64,000 nucleotides of DNA from Leptotrichia hongkongensis (GTDB taxonomy: Bacteria; Fusobacteriota; Fusobacteriia; Fusobacteriales; Leptotrichiaceae). The translations under genes and the position numbers were made by a program. The stretch is from assembly GCF_041538065.1 (NCBI RefSeq), contig NZ_JBGORW010000001.1:1-64000 (forward strand). The letters run 5' to 3'. Below the pieces are notes generated by a model that made no database searches, was not told where the DNA came from, and worked only from the letters and a program-made list of their open reading frames with translations. Shown one piece after another: positions 1 through 9,209 of the stretch (the first letter of the stretch is position 1; every line of letters starts with the position of its first letter).

Positions 1-54
1 GCTTTTAGAAGAGATTTAGTAAAAAATATAAATTTTCAAAAAATTAAAAAATAA
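1..54 (+). CDS. C-terminal tail of an upstream gene (partial)
   Basis: An open frame enters from the left edge and ends at TAA (52-54). The 17 visible residues are basic and lysine-rich, as at the end of many genes here. The frame is too short to identify or to distinguish firmly from chance. A promoter starts 14 bp after the stop, which fits a gene boundary. Confidence 0.3.
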   Translation, partial: AFRRDLVKNINFQKIKK

Positions 55-67
55 TTATTTACCGTTA

Positions 68-96
68 TTGATAAAACTAAAAAAATATAGTATAAT
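68..96 (+). promoter_or_regulatory. Sigma70-type promoter of carAB
   Basis: TTGATA (68-73), a 17-bp spacer and TATAAT (91-96) form a near-consensus promoter. Transcription would start near 103, leaving a leader of about 145 nt before carA. I found no PyrR-type anti-antiterminator or terminator hairpin in the leader, so the mode of pyrimidine or arginine control cannot be read from it. The carA ribosome binding site AGGGAGG lies at 234-240. Confidence 0.6.
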
Positions 97-249
97 TATG
101 AGATTAGAGATGTTAGTAAATACATTCAGACTTTTATTAAACACATATCTAGAATAATAGTTTACTATATCGCAAATCAGACACGTTAATGACAATTGAA
201 CAAATTTTAAAACAAATAGTATCATTTAAAATTTAGGGAGGTAGTATTT

Positions 250-1332
250 ATGTACGCATTGGATAAACAGCTTGTTTTGGAAGATGGTAGTGTGTATAAG
301 GGGTATGGATTTGGAGCAGATGTGGAAATGGCTGGGGAAGTTGTTTTTAATACTGCGATGACTGGGTACCAGGAAACTATTTCAGATCCATCGTATAATG
401 GGCAGATTATTACATTTACTTATCCGTTAATTGGAAATTATGGGATAAATAGGGATGATTATGAAACTATTAATCCAAGTATCAAGGGAATTGTAACTCG
501 TGAAATATGTAGAAAACCTTCTAATTTTAGAAATGAATTTACATTGGATGAAGTTTTGAAGGATTTGAATATTCCAGGAATTTCTGGAATTGATACACGT
601 AGTCTGACAAAGAAAATAAGAGAGCATGGAACGATTAAGGGAATTATCGTTAGTGCAGACAAAGATCCGCAAGAAATTGCAAAAAATTTAAAAATCAATT
701 CGTTGCCAACCAATCAAATCGAACAGGTATCGACAAAAAAAGCATTTCTTTCATCTGGAAGAGGGATGAGAGTTGTTCTTCTTGACTTAGGAATGAAATC
801 AGGAATTATGAGGGAACTTAACTCAAGAGACTGTGATATTGTCGTAATGCCACATAATGCAACTTCTAAAGAAATTTTAAGACAAAAACCAGACGGAATA
901 ATGTTAAGCAATGGACCGGGAGATCCGATAGATGTTCCAGAAACAATTGCTACAATTAGGGAATTAATAGACAAAGTGCCAATTTTTGGAATTTGTATGG
1001 GACATCAGCTAATTTCACTTGCCTGTGGAGCAAAGACATATAAATTGCTATTCGGACATCGTGGAGCAAATCAGCCAGTGTTAAACCTACAAACTGGAAA
1101 AGTTGATATTACAGCACAAAATCATGGATATGCTGTGGATATTGACTCGTTGAAGGATACAGACCTGGAACTGACACATATCGCAGTAAATGACAGAACC
1201 TGCGAAGGTGTAAGACATAAAAAATATCCAGTATTTTCGGTACAGTATCATCCAGAGGCTTCTCCAGGACCACATGACCCAAATTATTTATTTGATATGT
1301 TTATTGAAAATATGAGAAAGAATCGGAAATAA
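250..1332 (+). CDS. carA: Carbamoyl-phosphate synthase small (glutaminase) subunit
   Basis: This subunit hydrolyses glutamine and channels ammonia to CarB to make carbamoyl phosphate for pyrimidine and arginine synthesis. The 360 aa length is normal. The N-terminal CarA domain (LVLEDGSVYKGYGFG) is followed by a class I glutamine amidotransferase domain from about residue 170. The nucleophile is Cys249 in GICMGHQ, and His334 and Glu336 (YHPEAS) complete the triad. The ATG at 250 follows AGGGAGG with good spacing. carB starts 131 bp downstream in the same direction, so the two are very likely co-transcribed from the promoter at 68-96. Confidence 0.97.
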   Translation: MYALDKQLVLEDGSVYKGYGFGADVEMAGEVVFNTAMTGYQETISDPSYNGQIITFTYPLIGNYGINRDDYETINPSIKGIVTREICRKPSNFRNEFTLDEVLKDLNIPGISGIDTRSLTKKIREHGTIKGIIVSADKDPQEIAKNLKINSLPTNQIEQVSTKKAFLSSGRGMRVVLLDLGMKSGIMRELNSRDCDIVVMPHNATSKEILRQKPDGIMLSNGPGDPIDVPETIATIRELIDKVPIFGICMGHQLISLACGAKTYKLLFGHRGANQPVLNLQTGKVDITAQNHGYAVDIDSLKDTDLELTHIAVNDRTCEGVRHKKYPVFSVQYHPEASPGPHDPNYLFDMFIENMRKNRK

Positions 1333-1463
1333 TAATTTTAGAACTATTGATTGAAAACAAATTTTTTAGTTTATTTTAGGTAAAGTTGTTACATAAAATT
1401 AAAGATTATAAAATATTGAAATAAAAGTGTTGATAAAAATTAATAGCAAGGAGATGTAGGGAA

Positions 1464-4400
1464 ATGCCTAAACGAAAAGATATAGAAACGATTTTAGTGA
1501 TTGGGTCTGGACCAATTATTATTGGACAGGCTGCTGAATTTGATTATGCAGGGACACAGGCGTGTTTATCATTGCGTGAAGAAGGATACAAGGTTATCCT
1601 TGTAAATTCCAATCCTGCAACTATTATGACAGATAAGGAAATTGCGGATAAAGTATATATTGAACCATTAACTGTTGAATTTGTGTCAAAAATTATAAGA
1701 AAAGAACGTCCAGATGCCTTGCTTCCTACTCTTGGAGGACAGGTTGGGCTAAATCTGGCTGTGGAACTGCACGAAGCAGGAGTGCTTGAAGAATGTGGAG
1801 TAGAGCTGCTAGGGACTAAGCTTGACTCTATTAAGCAGGCGGAAGATAGGGAACTGTTCAGAGATTTGATGAACGAACTGGGAGAGCCTGTACCTGAATC
1901 GGATATTATTCATAATTTGGGAGAGGCACGTAGATTTGTGGAAAAAATTGGATACCCTGTGATTGTCCGTCCTGCCTTTACAATGGGAGGAACTGGTGGA
2001 GGAATCTGCCACAATGATGAAGAACTGGAAGACATTGTTACAAATGGACTTAGATATTCGCCAGTAACTCAATGTTTATTAGAAAAATCAATTTCAGGAT
2101 ACAAGGAAATCGAGTATGAAGTAATGCGTGACAGCAATGATACAGCGATTGTTGTCTGCAATATGGAAAATATTGATCCAGTTGGGATTCACACGGGAGA
2201 TTCGATTGTAGTTGCACCGTCACAAACATTGACAGACAGGGAATACCACATGTTGAGAGATGTTTCGTTGAAAATAATAAGAGCATTGAAAATAGAAGGT
2301 GGATGTAACGTTCAGCTGGCATTAGATCCGTATTCGTTCAATTATTATATTATTGAGGTAAATCCGAGGGTGTCACGTTCATCGGCACTCGCTTCAAAAG
2401 CGACAGGTTATCCAATTGCAAAAATTGCCGCAAAAATTGCAGTTGGATTGACACTTGATGAAATTATAAATCCTGTTACTAAAAATTCGTATGCGTGCTT
2501 TGAGCCGTCACTTGACTATGTTGTAAGTAAAATACCGAGATTTCCGTTTGACAAGTTTGAAAAGGCGGATAGGCATTTAGGTACACAAATGAAGGCAACA
2601 GGGGAAGTAATGGCAATTGGAAGAACTTATGAGGAAAGTTTGTTAAAGGCTATTCGTTCGCTTGAGTACGGAGTACATCACTTGGGGCTTCCAAATGGAG
2701 ATGAATTCAGCTTGGAATACATTTTGAGAAGAATCCAGAAAGCTGGAGATGAAAGATTGTTTTTTATTGGGGAAGCATTAAGACTAGGAGTTACTCCGCA
2801 GGAAATACATGATATGACAAAAATTGACATGTTTTTCCTTGATAAAATGAAAAATATTATTGATATTGAAGTCGAATTGAAGGCAAATGTAAATAATCCA
2901 GATGCACTGCTGTTTGCCAAAAGATACGGATTTTCAGATAAAGTTATTGCACACCGTTGGAATACGACAGAAGATGAAGTTTATAAACTTCGTGAAAAAT
3001 GCAATATTAAGCCTGTGTTTAAGATGGTTGATACCTGTGCGGCTGAATTTAAGTCAGAAACACCTTATTTTTATTCAACTTATGAGCAGGAAAATGAAAG
3101 TGTTGTGGGGGATAAGAAAAAAATTATTGTTCTTGGATCGGGACCTATTAGAATTGGGCAAGGTGTTGAATTTGACTATGCGACAGTTCACGCTGTGAAG
3201 GCGATAAAAGAGTCTGGCTATGAGGCAATTATTGTAAATAACAATCCTGAAACTGTTTCAACGGACTTTTCAATTTCGGATAAACTTTATTTTGAGCCAC
3301 TTACAGAAGAGGATGTTATGGCGATAATCGAGCTTGAACAGCCAGAAGGCGTTGTTGTTCAGTTTGGCGGACAGACGGCAATTAACTTGGCTGAAAAATT
3401 GGCAAGACATGGTGTTAAAATATTGGGAACAGCGCTTGAAGAAATTGATAATGCGGAAAACCGTGATAAATTCGAGGCATTGCTGCATAAATTGAACATT
3501 CCTCAGCCACTTGGAAAAACTGCGTTTGATACGGAAACTGCTGTAAAAAATGCGGCTGAAATCGGATACCCTGTTCTAGTGCGTCCATCTTACGTATTAG
3601 GTGGAAGAGCAATGGAAATAGTATATCGTGAAGAGGAATTGCGTCAATATATGGAAAATGCTGTAAAAGTATCTCCTGATCATCCTGTGCTTACTGATAG
3701 ATATTTAGTTGGAAAGGAAATCGAAGTGGATGCAATTTGCGACGGGGAAACGGTTGTGATTCCTGGAATTATGGAGCATATCGAAAGAGCGGGAGTCCAT
3801 TCTGGAGATTCTATTGCAGTTTACCCTCCACAAAGCCTTACAGATTCACAAAAGCGTACATTAATTGACTATACAACAAGACTTGCAAAAGGATTAAACA
3901 TTATAGGGCTTTTGAATATTCAGTATGTAATTAGCGATGGAGAAGTTTATGTATTGGAAGTAAATCCTAGAAGTTCAAGGACAGTTCCATTTTTAAGCAA
4001 GATTACAGGCGTTCCTATGGCAAATCTTGCTATGAAGGGAATTCTTGGAGAAACGTTGAAAAGTAAAGGATATCAAACTGGATTAATTGAAGAAAGTAAA
4101 CATGTGTATACAAAAGTTCCTGTGTTCAGTTTCCAGAAATTAAAAGATGTGGATACAACATTAGGGCCTGAAATGAAGTCTACAGGAGAAGTTATGGGAA
4201 GTGATGAAAACCTTGAAAAATCACTTTACAAAGGGCTAATTTCATCTGGAATTAAAGTCAAGGATCAAGGAAGCGTATTGTTTACAATTAGTGGAACTGC
4301 AAAAGAGGAAGCTTATGGATTGGCTAAGAGATTTTCTGACTTGGGCTATCATATAATGGCTACAAAAGGCACAGCTAGATATTTTGAGGAAAAAGGGCTT

Positions 4401-4649
4401 CGTGTTGAAACTGTTGGAAAAATTGAAGAAGAAGGAAAATATGAACATGATGTATTAGGACTGATTTACAAAGGACTTGTTGATATGGTAATAAATACAG
4501 CGGCTAAAAAGAAAACTGCAACAAATGACGGATTTAAAATTAGACGTGCTGCAAGTGAACAGGAAATCGCCTGTCTTACTTCACTTGATACAACAGATGC
4601 TTTACTGAAAGTTCTGGAATCTATTTCGTTTAATGTAAGTTCGATATAA
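1464..4649 (+). CDS. carB: Carbamoyl-phosphate synthase large subunit
   Basis: This is the synthetase partner of CarA, making carbamoyl phosphate from bicarbonate, ammonia and two ATP. The 1061 aa protein has the expected duplicated architecture. The first carboxyphosphate half begins with VIGSGPIIIGQAAEFDYAG and the second carbamoyl-phosphate half begins near residue 550 with VLGSGPIRIGQGVEFDYA. Each half has an ATP-grasp domain ending in an EVNPR motif. The last 130 or so residues (LFTISGTAKEEAYGLAKRF) form the MGS-like allosteric domain. AAGGAG precedes the ATG. A hairpin at 4695-4753 probably ends the transcript. Confidence 0.97.
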   Translation: MPKRKDIETILVIGSGPIIIGQAAEFDYAGTQACLSLREEGYKVILVNSNPATIMTDKEIADKVYIEPLTVEFVSKIIRKERPDALLPTLGGQVGLNLAVELHEAGVLEECGVELLGTKLDSIKQAEDRELFRDLMNELGEPVPESDIIHNLGEARRFVEKIGYPVIVRPAFTMGGTGGGICHNDEELEDIVTNGLRYSPVTQCLLEKSISGYKEIEYEVMRDSNDTAIVVCNMENIDPVGIHTGDSIVVAPSQTLTDREYHMLRDVSLKIIRALKIEGGCNVQLALDPYSFNYYIIEVNPRVSRSSALASKATGYPIAKIAAKIAVGLTLDEIINPVTKNSYACFEPSLDYVVSKIPRFPFDKFEKADRHLGTQMKATGEVMAIGRTYEESLLKAIRSLEYGVHHLGLPNGDEFSLEYILRRIQKAGDERLFFIGEALRLGVTPQEIHDMTKIDMFFLDKMKNIIDIEVELKANVNNPDALLFAKRYGFSDKVIAHRWNTTEDEVYKLREKCNIKPVFKMVDTCAAEFKSETPYFYSTYEQENESVVGDKKKIIVLGSGPIRIGQGVEFDYATVHAVKAIKESGYEAIIVNNNPETVSTDFSISDKLYFEPLTEEDVMAIIELEQPEGVVVQFGGQTAINLAEKLARHGVKILGTALEEIDNAENRDKFEALLHKLNIPQPLGKTAFDTETAVKNAAEIGYPVLVRPSYVLGGRAMEIVYREEELRQYMENAVKVSPDHPVLTDRYLVGKEIEVDAICDGETVVIPGIMEHIERAGVHSGDSIAVYPPQSLTDSQKRTLIDYTTRLAKGLNIIGLLNIQYVISDGEVYVLEVNPRSSRTVPFLSKITGVPMANLAMKGILGETLKSKGYQTGLIEESKHVYTKVPVFSFQKLKDVDTTLGPEMKSTGEVMGSDENLEKSLYKGLISSGIKVKDQGSVLFTISGTAKEEAYGLAKRFSDLGYHIMATKGTARYFEEKGLRVETVGKIEEEGKYEHDVLGLIYKGLVDMVINTAAKKKTATNDGFKIRRAASEQEIACLTSLDTTDALLKVLESISFNVSSI

Positions 4650-4694
4650 TTAATTTTGATTTTATTAAATAAAATAGAAAATAAATTTTAAAAA

Positions 4695-4753
4695 TTACCA
4701 ATTTCGTTAGTTTTATTTTAAATAATAGGATTAGGGAAATTGGTAAAATTTTT
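4695..4753 (+). terminator. Probable terminator of carAB
   Basis: TTACCAATTTC (4695-4705) pairs perfectly with GAAATTGGTAA (4736-4746), and the second arm runs into AATTTTT. The 30-nt loop is long, so the efficiency is uncertain. Confidence 0.55.
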
Positions 4754-4789
4754 AAGTAAAATAAAAAAATAAAAGATAATGGAGTAAAA

Positions 4790-5779
4790 ATGAACTATAA
4801 AAAAATAATATTAATAGGATTTTTCTCAATTTTTTTACTTTCTTGTGATGATACATTTAAGGAAATTAGAAGAAAATTTAGTATAAAAAAAGTGAAAAAT
4901 GAAGAAATGGAGAAGTACAACGGCTATATTGAAATCCATAATAATTTGACAAATATTGAGAATGAAATTTCAAAATATATTGATGTGGCTGGAGAAGGCA
5001 AAGAAATAAATGTTCAGGAAATAGGGACACTGGAAAGCATTCCTGTTATTAAAATTGACAATACTGTTATCCAAAAACTTGGAAAAAATATAAATTCAAA
5101 ATTTAAGATGGAAAAGCTGGATAATTCTTCCAAAAGATTATTGCCAATTTTAAAAGAATTAAAAGCAGTAACAGATTCTATGGCAAATTACTATGGAAAA
5201 AAAGAATATTTGGCAGATAACTTTTCCAAAGGGCAGCAATTACATACAAATTTTTTAAAAATTTACAAAAGATATAAAGAGAGTTCAAATGTTTTTAAAG
5301 CGGAAGTGGAAAACAAAACGAAAGAAAGAGTTCAGAAAATATTAGAAACATATAAGAATGAAGGCAGCCTGATAAAATACAATTTGGCAATTCTTATAAA
5401 TAGTTGTGAAGATTTTGTGGATAAAATGGATAATCAGAAACTTAGTATGACAACATTTATAAAAGGTGATTTGGGAAAATTAAAAAAAGCGCAGCAAAAT
5501 ATTTTAACAGCTTCAACTAACTTTCAAAAGACAATTACAAATGAAAAACAATTGAAAAAGGAAAATTATACAAAAGAAAAATTGGAAATATTTAATAATC
5601 AACTTGCAGAATTTGAAAAATCAGTTACAACATTTATTAAAGAAGTTGAAAAAAGTAAGTCATTGAGTAAGGAAGATATTGAGAAGAAAGTTTATACAGA
5701 GGATATGGCTGGAACTCCGAACGATGTAATTAAAAAGTATAACAATTTAGTGAATGCCTACAATAGTCTGATGAATTAA
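4790..5779 (+). CDS. YiiG-like (DUF3829-type) lipoprotein
   Basis: The N-terminus has a lysine start, a hydrophobic stretch and the lipobox LLSC at about residues 16-19, so it should be a lipid-anchored exported protein. The rest is lysine-rich and mostly helical. The central pattern 'YYGKKEYLADNFSKGQQLH' matches what I remember of the DUF3829/YiiG family, whose function is unknown. A second lipoprotein with the same motif lies at 34774-35847 inside the purine operon. The gene follows carB by 140 bp across a hairpin, so it may have its own promoter. A 105-bp repeat begins 47 bp after its stop. Confidence 0.75.
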   Translation: MNYKKIILIGFFSIFLLSCDDTFKEIRRKFSIKKVKNEEMEKYNGYIEIHNNLTNIENEISKYIDVAGEGKEINVQEIGTLESIPVIKIDNTVIQKLGKNINSKFKMEKLDNSSKRLLPILKELKAVTDSMANYYGKKEYLADNFSKGQQLHTNFLKIYKRYKESSNVFKAEVENKTKERVQKILETYKNEGSLIKYNLAILINSCEDFVDKMDNQKLSMTTFIKGDLGKLKKAQQNILTASTNFQKTITNEKQLKKENYTKEKLEIFNNQLAEFEKSVTTFIKEVEKSKSLSKEDIEKKVYTEDMAGTPNDVIKKYNNLVNAYNSLMN

Positions 5780-5826
5780 AAATAGGAAAAAATCAAAATT
5801 TATATAAATAATTATAAATTTTATTA

Positions 5827-5933
5827 TATACTCAAACCTATTTAAAATTAAACTACTAAAAATTATATAGATTTAGGGATTGAGTAAAATAGTCGCAGCT
5901 TTTTGAGTTTAGTTTTAAAGCAGTTTTACTATA
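5827..5933 (+). repeat. 105-bp dispersed element, copy 1
   Basis: It runs from TATACTCAAACC to TTTTACTATA and contains the core TGAGTAAAATAGTC followed by TTTTGAGTTT, seen also at 6430, 13713, 28810, 57198 and 61568. The ends form an imperfect terminal inverted repeat. It lies just after the lipoprotein gene, in the same orientation as copy 2, with which it brackets a gene remnant. Confidence 0.75.
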
Positions 5934-5940
5934 GTTTTAT

Positions 5941-6008
5941 AAAAAGCCTTAAAATAAGAATTTTATAAAGAAGAAATTATTTTCAAAAAATAAAAATCTA
6001 TTTAAGGC
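5941..6008 (-). terminator. Stem-loop / terminator of the degraded minus-strand gene
   Basis: GCCTTAAA (5946-5953) pairs with TTTAAGGC (6001-6008). Read on the minus strand the hairpin is followed by TTTTT, as expected for an intrinsic terminator of the gene remnant at 6018-6239. Confidence 0.45.
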
Positions 6009-6017
6009 ATTTTTATT

Positions 6018-6239
6018 TTAAATATATAGATTAATGTTAATTTCTTTTTTTATAGGAATAATTCTTTTTATATTGTATTTATTGTTAATCAAAATTCCAA
6101 GCATATCATAGATTCTTTCCTAAGTAAAAGAATAAGCCACATCAAAATAAATTCCCTTATCCCTAAAATATTTTCCAACCACTTTATCCTCTCTAATTCT
6201 CTCATCAATCAATGGGAAATTACAGTTTCCTTGAATTTT
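6018..6239 (-). pseudogene. Remnant of an unidentified gene (C-terminal end)
   Basis: The minus strand reads about 33 coherent residues containing FPLIDERIREDKVVGKYF. An in-frame TAG follows (6120-6122), then about 33 more residues (ERIYDMLGILINNKYNIKR) to a TAA at 6018-6020. Upstream the frame is closed by a TGA at 6240-6242 and no start is present. Residue composition looks like real protein and a terminator-like hairpin follows, so I read it as the decayed 3' end of a gene. I do not recognise the family. The rest of 5780-6573 holds two repeat copies and otherwise AT-rich DNA in which I see nothing. Confidence 0.5.
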
Positions 6240-6429
6240 TCAAATAAAAAAATCTATTCATAATGGATTAAATACAAAGTCTTTTTTTTAATCATATTAG
6301 TCTTTTTTATTCTCATACATATTCTACTATTTTAACTGTTATTTACTTTTAATTATACTGTATTTTTCATACGTATTGGAATTTGAAAGAACTTAATAAT
6401 ATTGATTTTAAGGTATAAGTTTGATATAA

Positions 6430-6534
6430 TATGCTCAAATCCATTTAAAATTAAGATAATAAAAGTTAGATAAATTTAAGTTTAAGTAAAATAGTCATAA
6501 CCTTTGAGTCTGATTTTAAAGAAAGATTATTATA
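6430..6534 (+). repeat. 105-bp dispersed element, copy 2
   Basis: This is a slightly diverged copy: TATGCTCAAATCC at the left, AAGTAAAATAGTCATAAC in the core and ATTATTATA at the right. It ends 39 bp before the EndoU start codon, so it lies in that gene's 5' region and could affect its transcription. Confidence 0.7.
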
Positions 6535-6573
6535 AATATACAAAAAATATATAAAAAGGAGAAAATTTAGAAA

Positions 6574-7194
6574 ATGAATAAAAATAAAATTGCAAAAATA
6601 TTGCTGTTATTTGTTATTATATTGTTTGGACTAGGAAAACTGTATTTAAGCAGAAATAACAGTATAAATGCAAAGGAAAATTCTTCAAAGGAATTTGTTG
6701 CACAAAATAAGAGAAATAGCAAAAAGAATATTATTAAACAGAAAAATATAGAAAATAAAAATGAAAAACGGACTCAAAATACTTCAAACCAAGGAGATAG
6801 AAAATATCAAATTGATTATGACCATGTGATTGGTGGGGATGAAAATTCACAAGGGAAAGTTACCGGTGGACATTCACTTTTGCATGGAGATGTGAGAATT
6901 GTAAAAAAAATTGGAAATCGAGCTAAAAACGGAGTGTATCGAGCAAGCATTGAAGTGAAGAAAAAAGACGGAACTTGGCAGGCAAAAACTTCTAATGGTG
7001 GAGTAAATACAATGTTTCCAGAAAACTGGGATGAAGCGAGAATTATTGACGAAATAAATTCAGCATGGGAAAATAGAAAAGATCTTAGGGGCAGAGATAA
7101 TAATATGTGGCAGGGAATAAGCAAAAGCGGAGTTCTGATCCGTGGTTACAAAAGCCCTAGAATAACGGCTTATCCAGTTTATGAAAATCGTTAG
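6574..7194 (+). CDS. Exported EndoU-type nuclease (toxin-like)
   Basis: Residues 6-24 form one hydrophobic segment (signal peptide or membrane anchor), followed by a lysine/asparagine-rich linker to about residue 80. The C-terminal 125 residues look like the bacterial EndoU nuclease domain found in polymorphic toxins. Markers are His84 in DHVIGG, His100 and His104 in GGHSLLHGDV, and NTMFPENWDEARIIDEI. EndoU domains cleave RNA and are usually delivered to competitors, but here the domain is alone behind an export signal. No immunity gene is obvious next to it; the type III operon starts about 80 bp downstream. AAAGGAG precedes the ATG. The fold call rests on remembered motifs. Confidence 0.7.
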   Translation: MNKNKIAKILLLFVIILFGLGKLYLSRNNSINAKENSSKEFVAQNKRNSKKNIIKQKNIENKNEKRTQNTSNQGDRKYQIDYDHVIGGDENSQGKVTGGHSLLHGDVRIVKKIGNRAKNGVYRASIEVKKKDGTWQAKTSNGGVNTMFPENWDEARIIDEINSAWENRKDLRGRDNNMWQGISKSGVLIRGYKSPRITAYPVYENR

Positions 7195-7274
7195 AAATCA
7201 ACTTTATTTATAAAAGAATATACATTTTTTATATATAGTTGAAAATGATTAAGCAAAAAGAAGGAGAAAATAAA

Positions 7275-9200
7275 ATGGAGAAATTTAATGGAACAAGTAT
7301 GGATTTAGTTCAAGAGAATATTAAAAAATTGAAAGAAATTTTTCCGGAAGCATTTGTGGAAGGAGAAGTAGATTTTGATGTATTGAGACAAATTTTCGGG
7401 GGGGGGGGGGGGGTAGATACTTCTAAAGAAAGATATTCTCTAAACTGGAATGGAAAATCAGAAGCAAGACAGAGAGCGCAGGAAGTAAGTACAGGAACAT
7501 TAAGACCTGCAAAAAAAGAATCGAAGAATTGGGATAATACAGAAAATATTTATATAGAAGGAGATAATTTAGAAGTACTAAAATTGTTACAAAAATCATA
7601 TTACGGGAAAATAAAAATGATATATATAGATCCTCCATATAATACTGGGAATGATATTTTATATAAAAATAATTTTACATCTCCTTTAGAGTACTATAAA
7701 AGATTTATTGGAGAAATATCAGATGATAATTTTGTTTTAACTACAAATTCTGATACTTCTGGAAGATATCATTCAGATTGGCTTTCAATGATGTTTCCTG
7801 TATTAAAGTTAGGAAGAAATTTATTATCAAATGATGGAATAATAGTAATCGCTATTGATGATTATGAACAATCAAGATTAAGAATGATGTGTGATGAAAT
7901 TTTTGGAGAGTATAATTTTATTGGAACAATAGTAACTAGATGCAATCCTCAAGGGCGGGGGAAAAAGAATATAGATCCAGTTCACGAATATCATTTAATT
8001 TATTCTAAAAATGTGAAAAATATGAAAGAATTAAGAATAAAAAATAATAAAGAAGGAAACTTTAAAAAGTTAATAAGAACCGGAACAAATTCAAGAAAAG
8101 AAGAAAGACCTAAAAGATTTTATCCCATATTAGTGAAAAATAAAAAAGTAGAGATGATAACAATTGAAGAATATCAAAAGATATATTCAAAAGAAACAGG
8201 ATTTAACGAAGAATATATAAAAAAATTGAGAGAGAAGTATGAAAAAGAAGGTAATTTAGTTATTTTTCCGATAGCTAAAAATGGCGAAAAAAAAGTATGG
8301 CAAAGAGAATTTGATAGAGTATTAAAAGAGTATCATACATATATTTATAAAGATAATCAAATAAAGTATCCTTCAGATAAAAAAAGAACACCTACTTCAT
8401 TATGGGATGAAAATCTCTATAGTAATGTTTCTTATGGAACCAATATATTAAAAAACTTATTTAATCAAGAGGAAACTTTTGATTATCCTAAAAGTATTTA
8501 TACAGTAAAAGATTTTATTTCTATGGTTAATGATGGTTATATTTTAGATTTTTTTAGTGGTTCATCAACAACAGCACACGCTGTAATGCAACTAAACGCT
8601 GAAGAAGAACAAAATAAAAAATTTATATTAATTCAATTACCACAGAAAATTTCTAAAGACAAAAATGCATATTCTTTGGGATATAAAAATATTTGTGAAA
8701 TAGGAAAAGAAAGAATAAGAAGAGCAGGAGATAAAATAAAAGAAGATGAAACATTGCCACTTGAAAATAGAGAAAAACTGGATATAGGATTTAAAGTATT
8801 TAAACTGGATTCATCAAATATAAAAGAATGGGATACAGATACAAATGATTTACAACAATCTCTGCTAGATTCAGTGGAAAATATAAAATCAGATAGAAAT
8901 TCGTTAGATGTTCTATACGAAATTTTATTAAAATATGGATTAGATTTAAATATTCCAATAAAGGAAACTGAAAATTTCTACTCAATAGGAGGAGGAACTC
9001 TTTTAGTAAGTTTAAATAATGAAATTAATTTAGATGTGATAAATTCAATATGTGAAGAATATAAAAAAATATTAGAAATAGACAAGGAATTTAAAACGAC
9101 AGTAATATTGAAAGATAACTCTTTTAAAAGTGATGTAGATAAGACAAATGCATTAAAGAGATTAGAACAAGTTGGAATAAGTGAAATTAGAAGTATATAG
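7275..9200 (+). CDS. mod: Type III DNA methyltransferase (Mod), phase-variable
   Basis: This is the modification and recognition subunit of a type III restriction system, methylating adenine in a short asymmetric site. Beta-class motif order is visible: motif IV DPPYNTG near residue 118, then a long variable target-recognition region, then the SAM-binding motif (FFSGSSTTAHAV) near residue 424. I chose the ATG at 7275 because AAGGAG precedes it; an upstream TTG at 7239 lacks such a site. A run of 16 G at 7398-7413 lies near codon 42. The frame is open as given, while one G fewer or more brings a stop within five codons. res follows 9 bp downstream. Confidence 0.93.
   Translation: MEKFNGTSMDLVQENIKKLKEIFPEAFVEGEVDFDVLRQIFGGGGGVDTSKERYSLNWNGKSEARQRAQEVSTGTLRPAKKESKNWDNTENIYIEGDNLEVLKLLQKSYYGKIKMIYIDPPYNTGNDILYKNNFTSPLEYYKRFIGEISDDNFVLTTNSDTSGRYHSDWLSMMFPVLKLGRNLLSNDGIIVIAIDDYEQSRLRMMCDEIFGEYNFIGTIVTRCNPQGRGKKNIDPVHEYHLIYSKNVKNMKELRIKNNKEGNFKKLIRTGTNSRKEERPKRFYPILVKNKKVEMITIEEYQKIYSKETGFNEEYIKKLREKYEKEGNLVIFPIAKNGEKKVWQREFDRVLKEYHTYIYKDNQIKYPSDKKRTPTSLWDENLYSNVSYGTNILKNLFNQEETFDYPKSIYTVKDFISMVNDGYILDFFSGSSTTAHAVMQLNAEEEQNKKFILIQLPQKISKDKNAYSLGYKNICEIGKERIRRAGDKIKEDETLPLENREKLDIGFKVFKLDSSNIKEWDTDTNDLQQSLLDSVENIKSDRNSLDVLYEILLKYGLDLNIPIKETENFYSIGGGTLLVSLNNEINLDVINSICEEYKKILEIDKEFKTTVILKDNSFKSDVDKTNALKRLEQVGISEIRSI
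7398..7413 (+). repeat. Poly-G tract (G16) inside mod
   Basis: Sixteen consecutive G residues encode a glycine run (FGGGGGVD). This is by far the longest G run in an AT-rich window. Slipped-strand mispairing would change its length. With 15 G the next codon is TAG, and with 17 G the frame reads ggt-aga-tac-ttc-taa. The sequence shown is therefore the ON state. Confidence 0.95.
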
Positions 9201-9209
9201 GGAGAAACT

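Noticed and set aside
110..157. A 15-codon ORF in the carA leader that could be an attenuator peptide.
   Set aside because: There is no convincing ribosome site, no run of regulatory codons for arginine or a pyrimidine signal, and no terminator hairpin after it.
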